Source: Anolis sagrei
Lineage: Eukaryota > Chordata > Lepidosauria > Squamata > Anolidae
Direction of reading: 5' to 3'
Length of the DNA: 64,000 nt
Assembly (NCBI RefSeq): GCF_037176765.1
Contig: NC_090021.1
Span: 32,232,229-32,296,228, forward strand
In this document: piece after piece, positions 23,060-33,645 of the stretch
Layout: every line of letters starts with the position of its first letter
How positions within the stretch are numbered: position 1 is the stretch's first letter
The notes under the pieces: generated by a model
Told to the model about the DNA's origin: nothing
The model's database searches: none
The model's input: the letters and a program-made list of their open reading frames with translations, nothing else
Translations under genes and position numbers: made by a program

Positions 23060-23750
23060 ATCAATTTCTGTCTGACTGTGCTTTGATAAAAGATTTCTGT
23101 AAGTTTTGATTATCCTAGTGTCAACATTCGAGATATTGTTAGTAGTCTTTGAGCTAGTTTACTGCTTGGTAGCTGCTTGATAGGAATAAGATAGTGTTGT
23201 TTTTAATATTTGATACACAGGATCTGGGGTAGATTAATTCATTTTAACTGGTGTGGTAAACACCAGGCTTTAATTATCTCTGTGTTCAAACCAGTGGAGA
23301 AAAAGGCATTTATTAAGTATTTGGAAAAAGGACAGCTGGAAGAGTTAACAAGTGTGGAGAGAACATTAGTTGGTGATGTAAGGTGGATAATTGACACCAG
23401 AGTGTGAAAGTATTCCTGCACTGTACTGCTATATATACTAAGCTAGTGAAGATCAGAAGATGGGAACAGATGGTTCCACCATGCCAGGAGGCTGCCATGT
23501 AGATGATTTAACATTTTATTATTTCAAGCAGAGCTTAAAAATGAGGCAAACAATTCAAGCACAGCAGGAGGTACAAATGGAAGAGATGTGGTATCTGAGA
23601 AGGTCTATGTCCACTAGAATGACTGGCTGGGGTGGAACTTTAAGAAATTTGGCTTATGAAAGAAGTTGCCTAGAGACTTCTCAATCCTTCACAAACTACC
23701 ATGAAGTACCTTTAAAGTACCATGTAAAATATTTTCTTAATTAACAGTTA
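23060..23750. other. Unrecognised sequence with two modest open frames
   Basis: Two plus-strand frames of 65 and 94 codons (23210-23407; 23460-23744) sit close together. No domain, codon bias or splice context supports them as a gene. They may be remnants of an unidentified mobile element. Confidence 0.25.
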
Positions 23751-24221
23751 TTATATAATAGCTCATATTAAAACCAATATTGGTGCTCATCTCATATTCA
23801 AATCCAGTAAGAGATTTCAGGTACTCCAAGGAAATTGAAATTGTCAGATTGGGATACCCTTGAGTGACTGTGGTAAGACACTTCATTGGCCAGGGTGGAT
23901 AATGTAATCCATTTCATCCATCATTTCTAGCTATGGCTATCTATACCCGGCAGCAACTGCAGTCCAAAATCATATTTAGAACCATGCATCTTTGAGCCCT
24001 GTCACATGCACCAAAATATAAATACCTGAAAAGCACAAATATTGAAAGAAATAGGATCAGAGGAAGGATTTCTCCATAAAATGTACCAGATTGTGCAGTG
24101 AGTGGCAGATCTCAGGCCGGAAGTGCAAGTTCATAGCTCAGGTTGGATTTGTGGATTACTAAATCTTAAGAATACATGCTTGAAATGAGTGATTACATTT
24201 TTATCTGAAAGAAATTTTTAC

Positions 24222-24328
24222 CTGTTTTATAAAAGTGTGACAAGAGATCCTCCTTTTCAATGAACCTTTGATATAACCAAACAGTGAGGGCTTCGGGTTC
24301 AAGAGGTACATCTTTAATTGGAAAAATC
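24222..24328 (-). CDS. LPGAT1: LPGAT1 coding exon (next to last)
   Basis: Encodes IFPIKDVPLEPEALTVWLYQ, RFIEKEDLLSHFYKTG, a well-conserved C-terminal segment of the acyltransferase after the catalytic domain. The acceptor is AATGCAG above 24328 and the donor is ACAG|GTAAAA. The exon opens with G, completing an Arg codon (AG|G), and closes with the first base of a Gly codon, so both phases fit the neighbouring exons exactly. Confidence 0.95.
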
Positions 24329-24379
24329 CTGCATTTTAAAGAGAATAGAACAGTAATTAGGCCTATGATTCGAAACCTG

Positions 24380-24718
24380 TAGGTAAGGTAAAGGTTTCCC
24401 ATGACATTAAGTCTAGTTGTGTCTGACTCTAGAAGGTGGCGCTTATCTCAATTTCTAAGCTGAAGAGCCAGCATTGTCCGTAGACGCCTCCAAAGTCATG
24501 TGGCCAGTATGACTGTATAAAGCGCCGTTACCGTCCCACCGTTACCGTCCTACCTATTGATCTACTCATATTTGCATGTTTTTGAACTGCTTGGTTGGCA
24601 GAAGTTGGGGCAAACAGCGGGAGCTCACCCCGCGCCCCAGATTCAAACTGCCAATCTTTCAATCAGCAAGTTCAGCAGCTCACCGATTTAACCCACTGTG
24701 CCACCAAGGGGCGCTTTT
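24380..24718 (-). mobile_element. Sauria-type SINE with target-site duplication
   Basis: Near full-length copy: tail AAAGGTTTCCCATGACATTA, body GGTGGCGC...TTTCTAAGCTGAAGAG, head ATTTAACCCACTGTGCCACC. GAAACCTG flanks it on both sides (24372-24379 and 24719-24726). GTTACCGTCC is repeated at 24529 and 24541, an internal duplication. Confidence 0.9.
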
Positions 24719-24728
24719 GAAACCTGGC

Positions 24729-24730
<2 letters not shown>

Positions 24731-24765
<35 letters not shown>
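24731..24765. repeat. (AAT)n microsatellite
   Basis: About 12 ATA/AAT units between a Sauria SINE and a LINE fragment. Confidence 0.95.
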
Positions 24766-24766
<1 letters not shown>

Positions 24767-24789
24767 TATAATCAATATATAGTTTTCTA

Positions 24790-25240
24790 AAATCTACAGA
24801 GACACTTGCTGGAACACCTCAGCAAGCAAGAGTCCAAAAGTGGCAGGCTCAAACCCAGAATCTCAACCAATGGCTGATACCAAATGAGAGACTCCCCCCT
24901 GGGCACACAGAAAACTGGGCGACTTGGAAGGCGCTGAACAGACTGCGCTATGGTACCATAAGATGCAGAGCCAACCTTAAGAAATGGGGCTACAAAGTGG
25001 AATCCACGATATGCGAGTGTGGAGAAGAGCAAACTACAGACCATCTGCTGCAAATCAACCTGAGCCCTGCTACATGCACAATGGAGGACTTTCTTATAGT
25101 AACACCAGAGGCACTCCAAGTGGCCAGGTACTGGTCAAAGGACATTTAATCAACTACCAAGCTTGCAAACTTTGTGTTTTGTTTGTTTAAAAATGCAATA
25201 CAACTGTTTGGCTTGCTCCTGACACGATAAATAAATATTA
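24790..25240 (+). mobile_element. Non-LTR LINE, C-terminal end and 3' tail
   Basis: Plus-strand translation gives WATWKALNRLRYGTIRCRAN, LKKWGYKVESTICECGEEQT, TDHLLQINLSPATCTMEDF, the C-terminal zinc-knuckle-like part of a non-LTR LINE ORF2 (CEC...H pattern; the last Cys is replaced in DHLLQI). It is followed by GGCTTGCTCCTGACACGATA and AAATA units. The clade is not certain (RTE-like possible). It is 5'-truncated and has an in-frame stop near its start. Confidence 0.75.
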
Positions 25241-26906
25241 TTTATTCTATTTTTAGAAGAACTGTTTTAATTACACATGAGCACAAAGTCTTCATTGAGT
25301 CCTTATTTTTTCACCTCTTGTAAGAGTATTTCAGAGATACACGCTATATACCCTAATTATGCCACAACTCTCTTGATCATCTACCTTGATCTACTTCATA
25401 GCCTGATAATCTCTTGACACTTATCAAGAACTTGTAGAGAAAAACATTATACATTGTCTTTACACTACAACTACATACTTCAGTTAATATATTAAAACAA
25501 TCATGATTAATCCCAATACTATCTTATTAACTTATTGCAAAGTTATGAACTGTGGTAGGTAACAACAGTTAAGAGATGATAAATGCAAAGCAATAAAATA
25601 TACTGGTTATTAGAAACATGGAATGACCGACCAAAAAAAAAAGAAGGTACAGATAAAGACAAGCACAGCTGATAGTAGCAACCCCTCTTCCTTGTTACTA
25701 GGCATGTGTGTGTCCATTTATGTGCACTGCATCTTAAACTGAATTCCCACCATGGTTTCTCAGATGCACTTTTCTTATCTAAAAATATAGCACTAATCCA
25801 CAGCATGAACACACTGTCATAGTATTAATTTCCTTCTCCCAATGAAAATACTTTTTAACATTTTCAGAATGTTATACTTGCGCCACAATGCACAGGATCA
25901 TTCTTTTTGACTGGCTAGTTTTAAATGCATCTCCTTACACAATACCATAATATAATGACTAGAGGAGTGTAACTTTACTGTAGTCTAAAAAACAGCCAAC
26001 TTCCTCAATACTAACCTTCCCACTCACTCTAATGACTTATTTTACTAATCCCACCAACACATTTCCTTTCATACCAGTGCTATCTTGTTTTTTTCCAGGA
26101 ACTTGCAATGTCATTTCAGCTTCAACAAGCCTGGAAGATATTGAAAGGTCAAAAAATGTAGCTACTCTCCACTCTCATTAGTGAACTCTCCAATTTAAGT
26201 GCCTTTTGGCTTTTCTTATGTAAGACTGCTGTGCATTGGCCTTCCAGTTAAAGGGATGGAGAAAGTAGCTGTGGTTAACCTTTCAAAGGCAGTCTGAAGC
26301 AAACATTTTTCAAGATGTTTGCCAATGTGCCTCTTATCTGCCCATCTCATGCTGTTGTGTTGCTATTGCCTTCAGGGGATTTCTTAAGTGCTGCTTAGCT
26401 ACAATTCACTCTGCTGAAAAACTTTCCAGGTAACAGGAACAATTATGACTGAGCGTGCTACGTTTAATACACAAAAAAATCCCAAGGGGACTACAGAAGA
26501 TATCCAAACCACATTAAGATGTGCCAGGTACCCATTTTGCTAAAATGGCTACTTTGTCATGTGCCCTTGTGATTAATATGTTAGAGTGTTCCCAGCTTCC
26601 TCCAAAATTCAGTGCAGTAGCAGCCATGCACTGAATCAAACAGCATTTCAACCACTGATTTATCTACTTTGATTTGGGTGGGAAGAACTCCATTTTGATG
26701 GTTAAAAGTGCTGCAGTATACATGTTTGAATTGTCACTTTATTAATGAAACCGAAAAAGGTGTTGCATGGATGGCGGCCAGAAATGTGGAGACAAGTGCA
26801 CTAAGTCTGAAGGTTTATACCATCTTGAATATGTACGCACTAAACTAAAGTATAGCAACTTTTTGATAAGATAGCTTGTGTTGTAAGCTGCATTGTAGGT
26901 AAAAGT

Positions 26907-26984
26907 GAAAATGCAAGACAGATATTTTTAGGGAAAATGCAAGACAGATATTTTTAGGGAAAATGCAAGACAGATTTTTTTAGG
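26907..26984. repeat. Three tandem copies of a 26-bp unit
   Basis: Units start at 26907, 26933 and 26959, each beginning GAAAATGCAAGACAGAT and ending TTTTAGG. The third has one or two changes. It abuts the L2 fragment. Confidence 0.95.
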
Positions 26985-27165
26985 GAGGGAGTTCCAGAAT
27001 CGAGGGGCAGCCACTGAGAAGGCCCTCTTTCTTGTACCCACCAACTGAGCTTGAGATGGAGGTGGGGCCGAAAGACAGGCCTCTCCTGAAGATCTTAGGG
27101 CCTGGGTCTGAGAGGTGATCAGGCAAATAGCTTGGGCCTGAACCATCAGGTGCCTTTCGCCAAAC
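26985..27165 (-). mobile_element. L2-clade LINE fragment
   Basis: GGAGGGAGTTCCAGAATCGA, GAGAAGGCCCTCTTTCTTGT and CAGGCCTCTCCTGAAGATC match the 3' UTR region of the L2 copies at 7447 and 60541 in the same orientation. Confidence 0.8.
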
Positions 27166-27620
27166 CTGATTTTACATGTCTATATCCTTCTTAAAATGAG
27201 GTACCTAGAACTGAGTGCAGGACTCCAGATGAAGCTTGGCCACCATAGAATATAATGGGATTATTACTTTCCTTACACTGCTGGCTCATGTTCATGTTAT
27301 ATCCAACAATGGTCCCCAGGTTCTTTTTGCATGAAGTACTACTGAGCCTTGTATCCCCTATCCTATATTCTTGTGATCTAAAATGTGAAATTTTGCATTA
27401 GTCTCTACCTAATTTCATTTTATTAATATTTGTCCAATTTTTGGTTTATCTAGATCCTTTTGGATTCTGTTCCTATCTTCCGAAGTGACAATCACCTTCC
27501 CAGTTTTGTGTCATCTGCAAACCTCATAAGAAATTCCTCTACCACATTTACATCATTGATTAAAAATGAAGAATCACCATGCAAGATCTTCTTCCAGTTT
27601 GAAGTACATCCATTGATGAA
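27166..27620 (-). mobile_element. Old CR1/L3-like LINE, part 1
   Basis: Diverged CR1-type sequence: GTGTCATCTGCAAACCTCAT, CATTTACATCATTGATTAAA and TTTTGGATTCTGTTCCTATC (plus sense) are hallmarks of ancient CR1/L3 ORF2 in reverse orientation. It is interrupted at 27621 by a younger CR1 and continues after 27948. Confidence 0.75.
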
Positions 27621-27948
27621 TTATAGAATCATAGAGTTTGAAGAGACCTTGTTGGCCATCCAGTCCAACCCCCTGCCAAGATGCAGAAAAATCTCATTCA
27701 AAGCACCCCTGACAGATGGCTATCCAGCCTCTGTTTAAAAGCCTCCAAAAAAGAAGTCTCCACAACAGTCCAGGCAGAGAGTTCCACTGCTGAACAGCTC
27801 TCATAGTCAGGAAGTTCTTCCTAATGTTCGGGTGAAATCTCCTGTCCTGTAATTTTCTTTCCGCCTCCTAGTCCCCAGGGCAGCAGAAAACAAGCTTGCT
27901 CCCTTCTCCCTATGACTTCCCCTCACATATTATACATGGCCATCATGA
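27621..27948 (-). mobile_element. Younger CR1 LINE inserted in the old CR1
   Basis: TATAGAATCATAGAGTTTGA, GGCCATCCAGTCCAACCCCC, GAGAGTTCCACTGCTGAACA, CAGGAAGTTCTTCCTAATGT and the end near CATGGCCATCATGA form a 3'-end CR1 copy of about 330 bp. The older sequence reads on across it: CCATTGATGA before and CAACTCTTTGACCAC after. Confidence 0.9.
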
Positions 27949-28440
27949 CAACTCTTTGACCACAGTTTTCCAACTAGTTATGGATCTATCTGACCGTGTT
28001 CTCATACATTCCACTTTCAATCAGTTTGCTAATCAAAACACTATGTGGGACCTGATAAGTAACATCCACAACATTCCTATCACCGTATAAACAAATTACC
28101 TGATCAAAAAAGATAGAAGATTAGTTTGGCAGGATTTGTTCTTTATAAACCCATGTCTACTCCTACTAATCATTGCATTGTCACCTGCAGACTCCTGTAT
28201 AATCCGCTCTAATATTTTTTTCCTAGTATTGAGCTGAGGCCGACTGGTTTATAGTTTCCTTTTTGTCTTTTTTTGTTTGAAGAAATGTACATTTTCTGTC
28301 CTTCTCCAGTCCTTTGACAGCTCATTTTTTTCTCAAAATGATGGTAAAGGGATTGAGAAAGTACAGCAGCAAGTTTCTTTAGTACTTTGGGAGGCAGGCC
28401 ATCTGGTCCTGCAGATCTGAACTTGTTGCCATAAAATAAA
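27949..28440 (-). mobile_element. Old CR1/L3-like LINE, part 2
   Basis: TTTGACCACAGTTTTCCAAC, GTCTACTCCTACTAATCATT, GACTGGTTTATAGTTTCC and GCAGGCCATCTGGTCCTGCA (plus sense) are conserved pieces of ancient CR1 reverse transcriptase in reverse orientation. Heavily decayed. Confidence 0.75.
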
Positions 28441-29155
28441 AGTTAAAAATTCAGCTGGTTTGATGCTGATTAACTCCATTTTGACAATAGCTGACACCTC
28501 ACCTATGACATCAAACTCATTTAGGCTAGTTAGACCATTGTGTAGTTGCACAGTAGTATCAAGAAAATGATTTTTTTGTATGGATTGCTCCAGGCTCAGA
28601 TTTATGGTAATTTTCAATTTCTTGAAATTCTGGTAGAACTTTCCAAATGATTGCTTTCCATGTAGCAAAATTACAAAGACGCCATCAAAAAATTGTTCCA
28701 GGTCAGTCATGAAGATCTTTGCATACTCTGGAGGCTTGCAGGTGTCCATAACAGCACCAGACTTGGAGGTGTAGATTACTCCCAAAAGTAAAGTAATTAT
28801 GAGTAAGTACACAAGTTTGGTGGATAGTGACTTCATCACACTAGAGCATCTATCCACCTTAAATCTGGTTGCTGCCTCCTGCAGAATTCTGGGGTTTGTA
28901 GTTTAGTGAGGCCTAGGACCTCTCTGGCTGTGCAATTTAAAGGCACCTCCCTAAACTATAAACCCCAGAATTCTGTAGGCAGCAGCAACCGGATTTAAAG
29001 TGGATAGATGCTCTAGTGTGATGAGGTGGCAGGTCTACTGTAACTTCATTCAGGACAGCATTCTTGATGGCTGGTAATCCATCCTGATGTGGGATGTTGG
29101 TGTACAGGTATTCCACATCTACAGTGGCTAGGGTGGTGATCAATAGTGGCTAGGA
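28441..29155 (-). mobile_element. Penelope-like reverse transcriptase fossil
   Basis: Minus-strand peptides ATVDVEYLYTNIPHQDGLPA (RT motif with SLYTNIPH-like core), then PPEYAKIFMTDLEQFFDG and SIQKNHFLDTTVQLHNG match Penelope-like reverse transcriptases in order. A palindromic MITE (28834-29023) splits it. It is an old partial copy with several breaks. The boundary with the old CR1 on the low side is approximate. Confidence 0.85.
28834..29023. mobile_element. Palindromic MITE inserted in the Penelope fossil
   Basis: About 80-bp inverted arms: CATCACACTAGAGCATCTAT at the left mirrors ATAGATGCTCTAGTGTGATG at the right, and GAATTCTGGGGTTTGTAGTT mirrors AACTATAAACCCCAGAATTC. The loop is near GGACCTCTCTGGCTGTGC. 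It has no coding capacity. The superfamily is not settled, because its target duplication cannot be told from the palindrome itself. Confidence 0.85.
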
Positions 29156-29945
29156 TGTCTTAATACCACTTAGTACTACATTTGAAGATATAAGTTTATA
29201 TCCCCCCCAAAATAACATGAAAACAAAAACCAGCGAGTCTTAACAATTCTACTGCATTCTTTTTCTCCCTTCCCACTTTCTCCCTCCAGATTAATGAAAA
29301 TTAACTGTACTGAAATATTCAGGTTGCAATCCTAAAGTCATTCATAAAGCACTAAGTTCTGTTGAGAACAATCTCTGATTTTATTAAGATTTACAATGCA
29401 GGGCTATATACTTAGTTGAGAATAAGCACAATTAAAGCTAATAAATAGTTCTGCATAGATCTTAACAGTTATACAGTTGTGAATGTGAATTATGTCCCAA
29501 AACATTTGAAAAAATTCTGATCTATGAATATAAATCACTGCATACTTTAAACCTCTCTGCAATAACTATACTTCTTGTAAGATGAAGTCTTGTCGCCCAG
29601 AGGAATAAAAAATTTCTGATCAGTGTCATGTAATATTTCCACATGAATTCCACTGCTGCTAAACTGCATGCTAGATATATCTTACAGAGCTGGATTAGAA
29701 TGAAGAACTCTTTATTCTTGTATTCCCTTCAGAGAAGAATAACCATGTTGGCCCAACAAAGTTGTCATCATGGATTGTGAGTACGTGAACATGAGCCTGC
29801 GTTTATGAAGAGATTTTTGGCAGAAAACATAGGCAGTTTCTGCTTGTCTTTTTAAAATATGCATTTAAACCACTGGATAACATGTGTACCAGTGTGCTAA
29901 AGAAGAACCATTATACCTGCCAAGACAGGACTTGTACACAAAGCT

Positions 29946-29978
29946 GGCTATTTATTTATTTATTTATTTATTTATTTC
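29946..29978. repeat. (ATTT)n microsatellite
   Basis: About eight ATTT units, possibly a LINE/SINE tail whose body is no longer recognisable. Confidence 0.9.
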
Positions 29979-30076
29979 AATAGACAATAGATGTCAATAG
30001 ACATCCACCATTTTCTATATTTATTACATTTCTAGTTCAAGGCCCAGTAGAAAACCTAAATACATGCTGCTAAAAC

Positions 30077-30998
30077 TCATTTTGCCTTGAGATTGCCCAG
30101 TTTCTCCTTTAGAGCCAAGTTTTCCTTCACATCACATTGGCTGAACTTCTCGTATGCTTCTGCGAAGGTGTTTAGAGTGGCTTGTAGGTCTTCTTCTGAA
30201 TGAGCACAGACGATGTTGTCATCAGCATACTGCATTTCTATAATAGATGTTGTTGTAACCTTGGTTTTGGTTTTCAGTCTGCTGAGGTTAAATAGCTTGC
30301 CATCTGTCCGATAGATGATTTCCACTCCGGTGGGAAGCTTCCCGTCAACAATATGAAGTATCGTAGCGATGAAGATGGAAAATAAGGTTGGGGCAATAAT
30401 ACATCCCTGTTTGACACCTGATTCCACCTTAAATGGGTCACTTTGGGAGCCACTGCTGTCCAAGACTGTTGCCATCATGTCACATGGAGGATCTGCAGGA
30501 TGTTCAGGAATTTGCTAGGGCACCCGATTTTTTTGGAGGATGGTCCAGACAGCGATTCACTGTGTTGGATGTCTTTGCAAGGTCAATGAATGCCACGTAC
30601 AGAGGTTGATTTTATTCCCTGCATTTTTCTTGGAGCTGTCGGGCAGTGAAGATCATGTCCACTGTTCCTCTGAAGGGGTGGAAGCCGTTCTGGAATTCTG
30701 GGTGTCTTCTGAAAGGGGTAGAAAGCAGTTTGCAAGGATTCTTGCGAGGATTTTCCCAGCGGAGGTTAGAAGGGAGTTACCTCGACAGTTTCCGCAGTCT
30801 ATTCTTTCCCCTTTTTTTGAAGAGGATGATGATGGTGGCATCCTTGAAATCTGCTGGGTTTTTCTCGGTCACCCACACTTTTTCTATGAGCTGGTGGAGT
30901 TGTTGTGTCAGCTCAGGTCTAACATAGAGTTGAAGCTGGGAAGGGGAGAAGCTATGTTGTTCCTCATTATGGATACCACAGACATCTTTAACAAACAC
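30077..30998 (-). mobile_element. Non-LTR LINE reverse transcriptase, decayed
   Basis: Minus strand, in order: LTQQLHQLIEKVWVTEKNPA, DFKDATIIILFKKRG (about 30930-30810), SAGKILARILANCFLPLSED (about 30755-30690), then SDPFKVESGVKQGCIIAPTL, RTDGKLFNLSRLKTKTKV and MQYADDNIVCAHSEEDLQ (30430-30160). GVKQGC and YADD are RT motifs. The parts lie in different frames and sequence between 30650 and 30480 is shortened, so it is inactive. The clade is uncertain (RTE-like or L2/Jockey-like); this type is common in squamate genomes. Confidence 0.9.
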
Positions 30999-31130
30999 TC
31001 ATTTTATTTTTATTTATTTTTAAGCTTTTATCCTGTCTTTTTCTACTAGGTAGATTAAAAGCAGCCCACAACAACTTTAAAATAACATTAACAATTTATC
31101 ACATCACACAATATTAAAACAATATTATAG
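30993..31130 (-). mobile_element. LINE/SINE 3'-tail fragment
   Basis: ATTTTATTTTTATTTATTT followed by AAGCTTTTATCCTGTC and AGATTAAAAGCAGCCCACAA resembles the reverse complement of a squamate L2-like 3' end. Diverged. Confidence 0.45.
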
Positions 31131-31167
31131 AAGAAACCTATGGAAACAACCAATCGAACAATCAGTA

Positions 31168-31386
31168 CAGTTGGCCCCTCATATCCACGGATCTTGTATC
31201 CATGGATTCAACCATCCATTGTTTGAAAATATTTTTAAAAATCCTAAACAAACAAACAAACTCTGATTTTGTCATTTTATATAAGGGATATCATTTTACT
31301 ACCATATTGTATGTAATAGGATAGCTAGATTTCAGTATCCACAGAGGCCTTGGAACAAAACTTAAGCGGATAGCAAGGACCCACTA
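31168..31386. mobile_element. Tigger/pogo-type mariner MITE
   Basis: Left end CAGTTGGCCCCTCATATCCA; right end in reverse TAGTGGGTCCTTGCTATCCG. TA dinucleotides flank it (31166-31167 and 31387-31388). No transposase. Confidence 0.75.
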
Positions 31387-32525
31387 TATGCAGAAAACAT
31401 AAAGGAATTGCAATGTCTCATACTATAGCCAGTAAGCCAAAGACTGCTTTGAAAAGTAAGATTTGAGTTAAACAGCTTAAAGAGTACATCAGGACATGAC
31501 AGATCTCACTTGAAAGTGTTCCCTGCAAACACTAGCAAGAAGCTCCCAGTAGCCATATGACTGCCTCTGATGATTGAGGAATTTCATCACAGTTTGAAGG
31601 GAAGAACCAGAGTCTGGAGCTTTGAGATTAATACCCTTACTCAGTTCAGAAGCAACCAATATCAAAGAATTATAAAATATTCAAAGTAGCTTGCACCAAA
31701 CAACAACTTAGCTACAGTATTTTGTACAAACTCAAATGTTTCCATTTGTTTTTCAAGGGCAGTCTCATGGGTAGCATTTGCAAGAATCAGAATAAACACC
31801 ACAGTCTTGCAACCTGAGGTCGATAGATATACTGAAGCTTCTGGCAGCACACTGGCAGCTAAAGAATATCCACCCACAAGTCATGTTGTGCATGTGGGTA
31901 TGTTCTTTCATAAGCAATTTGTTCCCAATAATTCAGTCTTTAAAAATAAGACAGCTATCCAGCAGAGTTCAGACATTAAGGGTGTAGACTGGCATGACAA
32001 CTTAGAATTAGAACCAAGTTCAGAATAGGGAACTAATGTGCACCCACAAGCCTGCAATGCAGTCAAAAACTGTGGACATTCCAGAATCCAAGTTTAACAA
32101 TGAGGAAATACTACATGGCTTCCACCTGGATGTCCATCCTCCCTGCCCCCTGCCTCAAATAGGTACTGATGGTTAGAAACTCTATGTCCAATCCTTAACC
32201 AAACCAGGACAACTTCTTTCCACTAGGTCTTAAGTACCACATTTGACCACAACTAAAGCACTAGTTTTAATTCTCAAAGCTGGTCTGGGTTTTCCACTAG
32301 TCTGTTGGATTGAAAATACCTGTCTTTCTAGCAAGAAAGATTTTCAAACAACCGTTTTCACATTTTCCACATTCAAAATGATGTGCCTTCCAGAAAGTAA
32401 AAACACTTTTTAAATGTAAAATCACCAAAATATTTTATTTCATGTTTTGTTATTTTCTATGATATATTACAAAGTCCATTTTATAGGCTGAATCGACAAT
32501 TAAAGACAACAAATGCATTTCCTAC

Positions 32526-32652
32526 CTGTAATGTACATGGGTAATTGTTGGTCGTCTGTAGCCCAGAATCCAGGTCTGGATGTCTATGGGTTCAGCTTTG
32601 GGATATGCAATCGTTGTATCTATTACCCACTGAAGACCTTTTGGTTTGCTTT
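32526..32652 (-). CDS. LPGAT1: LPGAT1 coding exon
   Basis: Encodes SKPKGLQWVIDTTIAYPKAE, PIDIQTWILGYRRPTITHVH, YR. This is the most conserved C-terminal stretch of LPGAT1. The acceptor is TTTTTTTTAG and the donor is TACAG|GTAGG. The exon opens with AA (completing G|AA, Glu) and ends with AG (completed by G in the next exon, Arg), matching phases on both sides. Confidence 0.96.
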
Positions 32653-33471
32653 CTAAAAAAAAGGCAATGTGTAAAGAAAGGAAGAAAATACTAAACATTT
32701 CAATCACAAATATTCTACTTCTGTTTTAACATTTTATCTCATTAATTCTTACTAACAGTTCACATACTATGAGCATACGTATAGCATGAGATGCAGAAGT
32801 ACTAAATATTACTATATGATAGGAAAGTATGCAAGCAGATTTTCAGTGTTCGTATTTTTCTAACTACAGAATTCCCTTGTCTATCTTTGATCTGAATTAC
32901 ATATACAGGTTAAGTCTCCTTTATCCAAAAACCCAAATGCCTTCTGCTGCCTGTTTCTGTCTTTAAGGCAGCAACTCTGGCGCTACTGCTCATCTTTCAG
33001 ATCCTCAGTCTCTCTGCAGCCTCACATCTCATACACAACACAAGTAGTGACTATACAAGTCATGAGGCTGGAGAGATACTGAAAATTGAAAGATGGTGCG
33101 AAACAGCAGCCTCAAAGGCAGAAATGAGCAGCTGACAGCTTTATTGACAATATCAATAAAGTAGGATTTTAAAAATCAAACAGGCATTAAGAGACATATA
33201 TTGGGAATTCTGTCAATAAATGGAATATTAATTAAGTCATAGTTTAAGTGAGTATTTAAAAGTCCAAGTAATTGCAATGTTCTGTAAGGGGAGGGGGGTA
33301 GTGTCTCTTTTAGACTGACATAAAGCCCAATGTTTGCAAACTTTCACCTTACCAGATCTGGTTCCAATAACAAGATCAACCCAAGAATAAACAAAACCGT
33401 ATTCAAGAAAATACTAAAAGTCCTGTGACACACCATTAATATATTTATTTTAGTGGAAGATTTCAGTGCAA

Positions 33472-33645
33472 AGACTTGCCTGTCCCAATTCACTGAGTTT
33501 CAATCTTTCCCAATAAATAAATAAATAAAACCCTTCTTTCTTCATACTTTCTAAATAAAAGACTTGCCTGCTCCCAATTCATTGAATGTCAATCTTTCAA
33601 CAACAAAAAAAAACCTTCTTCATGCTTTCTATATAAAAAGGGACT
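33472..33645. repeat. Diverged tandem duplication (~88 bp unit)
   Basis: AAGACTTGCCTG...CCCAATTCA appears at 33472 and 33561. Each is followed by GT(T/G)TCAATCTTTC-like sequence and TTCTTCAT(A/G)CTTTCTA. The second copy carries an A-run instead of the AAAT units. Confidence 0.8.

Larger units (their letters stand above)
21123..24221 (-). other. LPGAT1: LPGAT1 intron (3.1 kb)
   Basis: Bounded by a donor ACAG|GTAAAA at 24222/24221 and acceptor TTTCAG at 21123. It holds the TESMIN retrocopy (about 22003-22560) and otherwise mostly unrecognised AT-rich DNA. Plus-strand frames at 23210-23407 and 23460-23744 show no family I recognise. Confidence 0.85.
24329..32525 (-). other. LPGAT1: LPGAT1 intron (8.2 kb)
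   Basis: Intron bounded by TACAG|GTAGG (32526/32525) and TGCAG (24329). The block 24380-31386 is largely transposable elements, listed separately. 25241-26906 and 29156-30076 hold nothing I recognise except an (ATTT)n run at 29946-29978. 31387-32525 is likewise unrecognised. Confidence 0.85.

Noticed and set aside
30540-31049. 169-codon plus-strand open frame
   Set aside because: It is the antisense shadow of the LINE reverse transcriptase read on the minus strand.
33472-33645. Possible CRISPR-like or regulatory repeat array
   Set aside because: Only two diverged units; it is a simple tandem duplication in a vertebrate intron.
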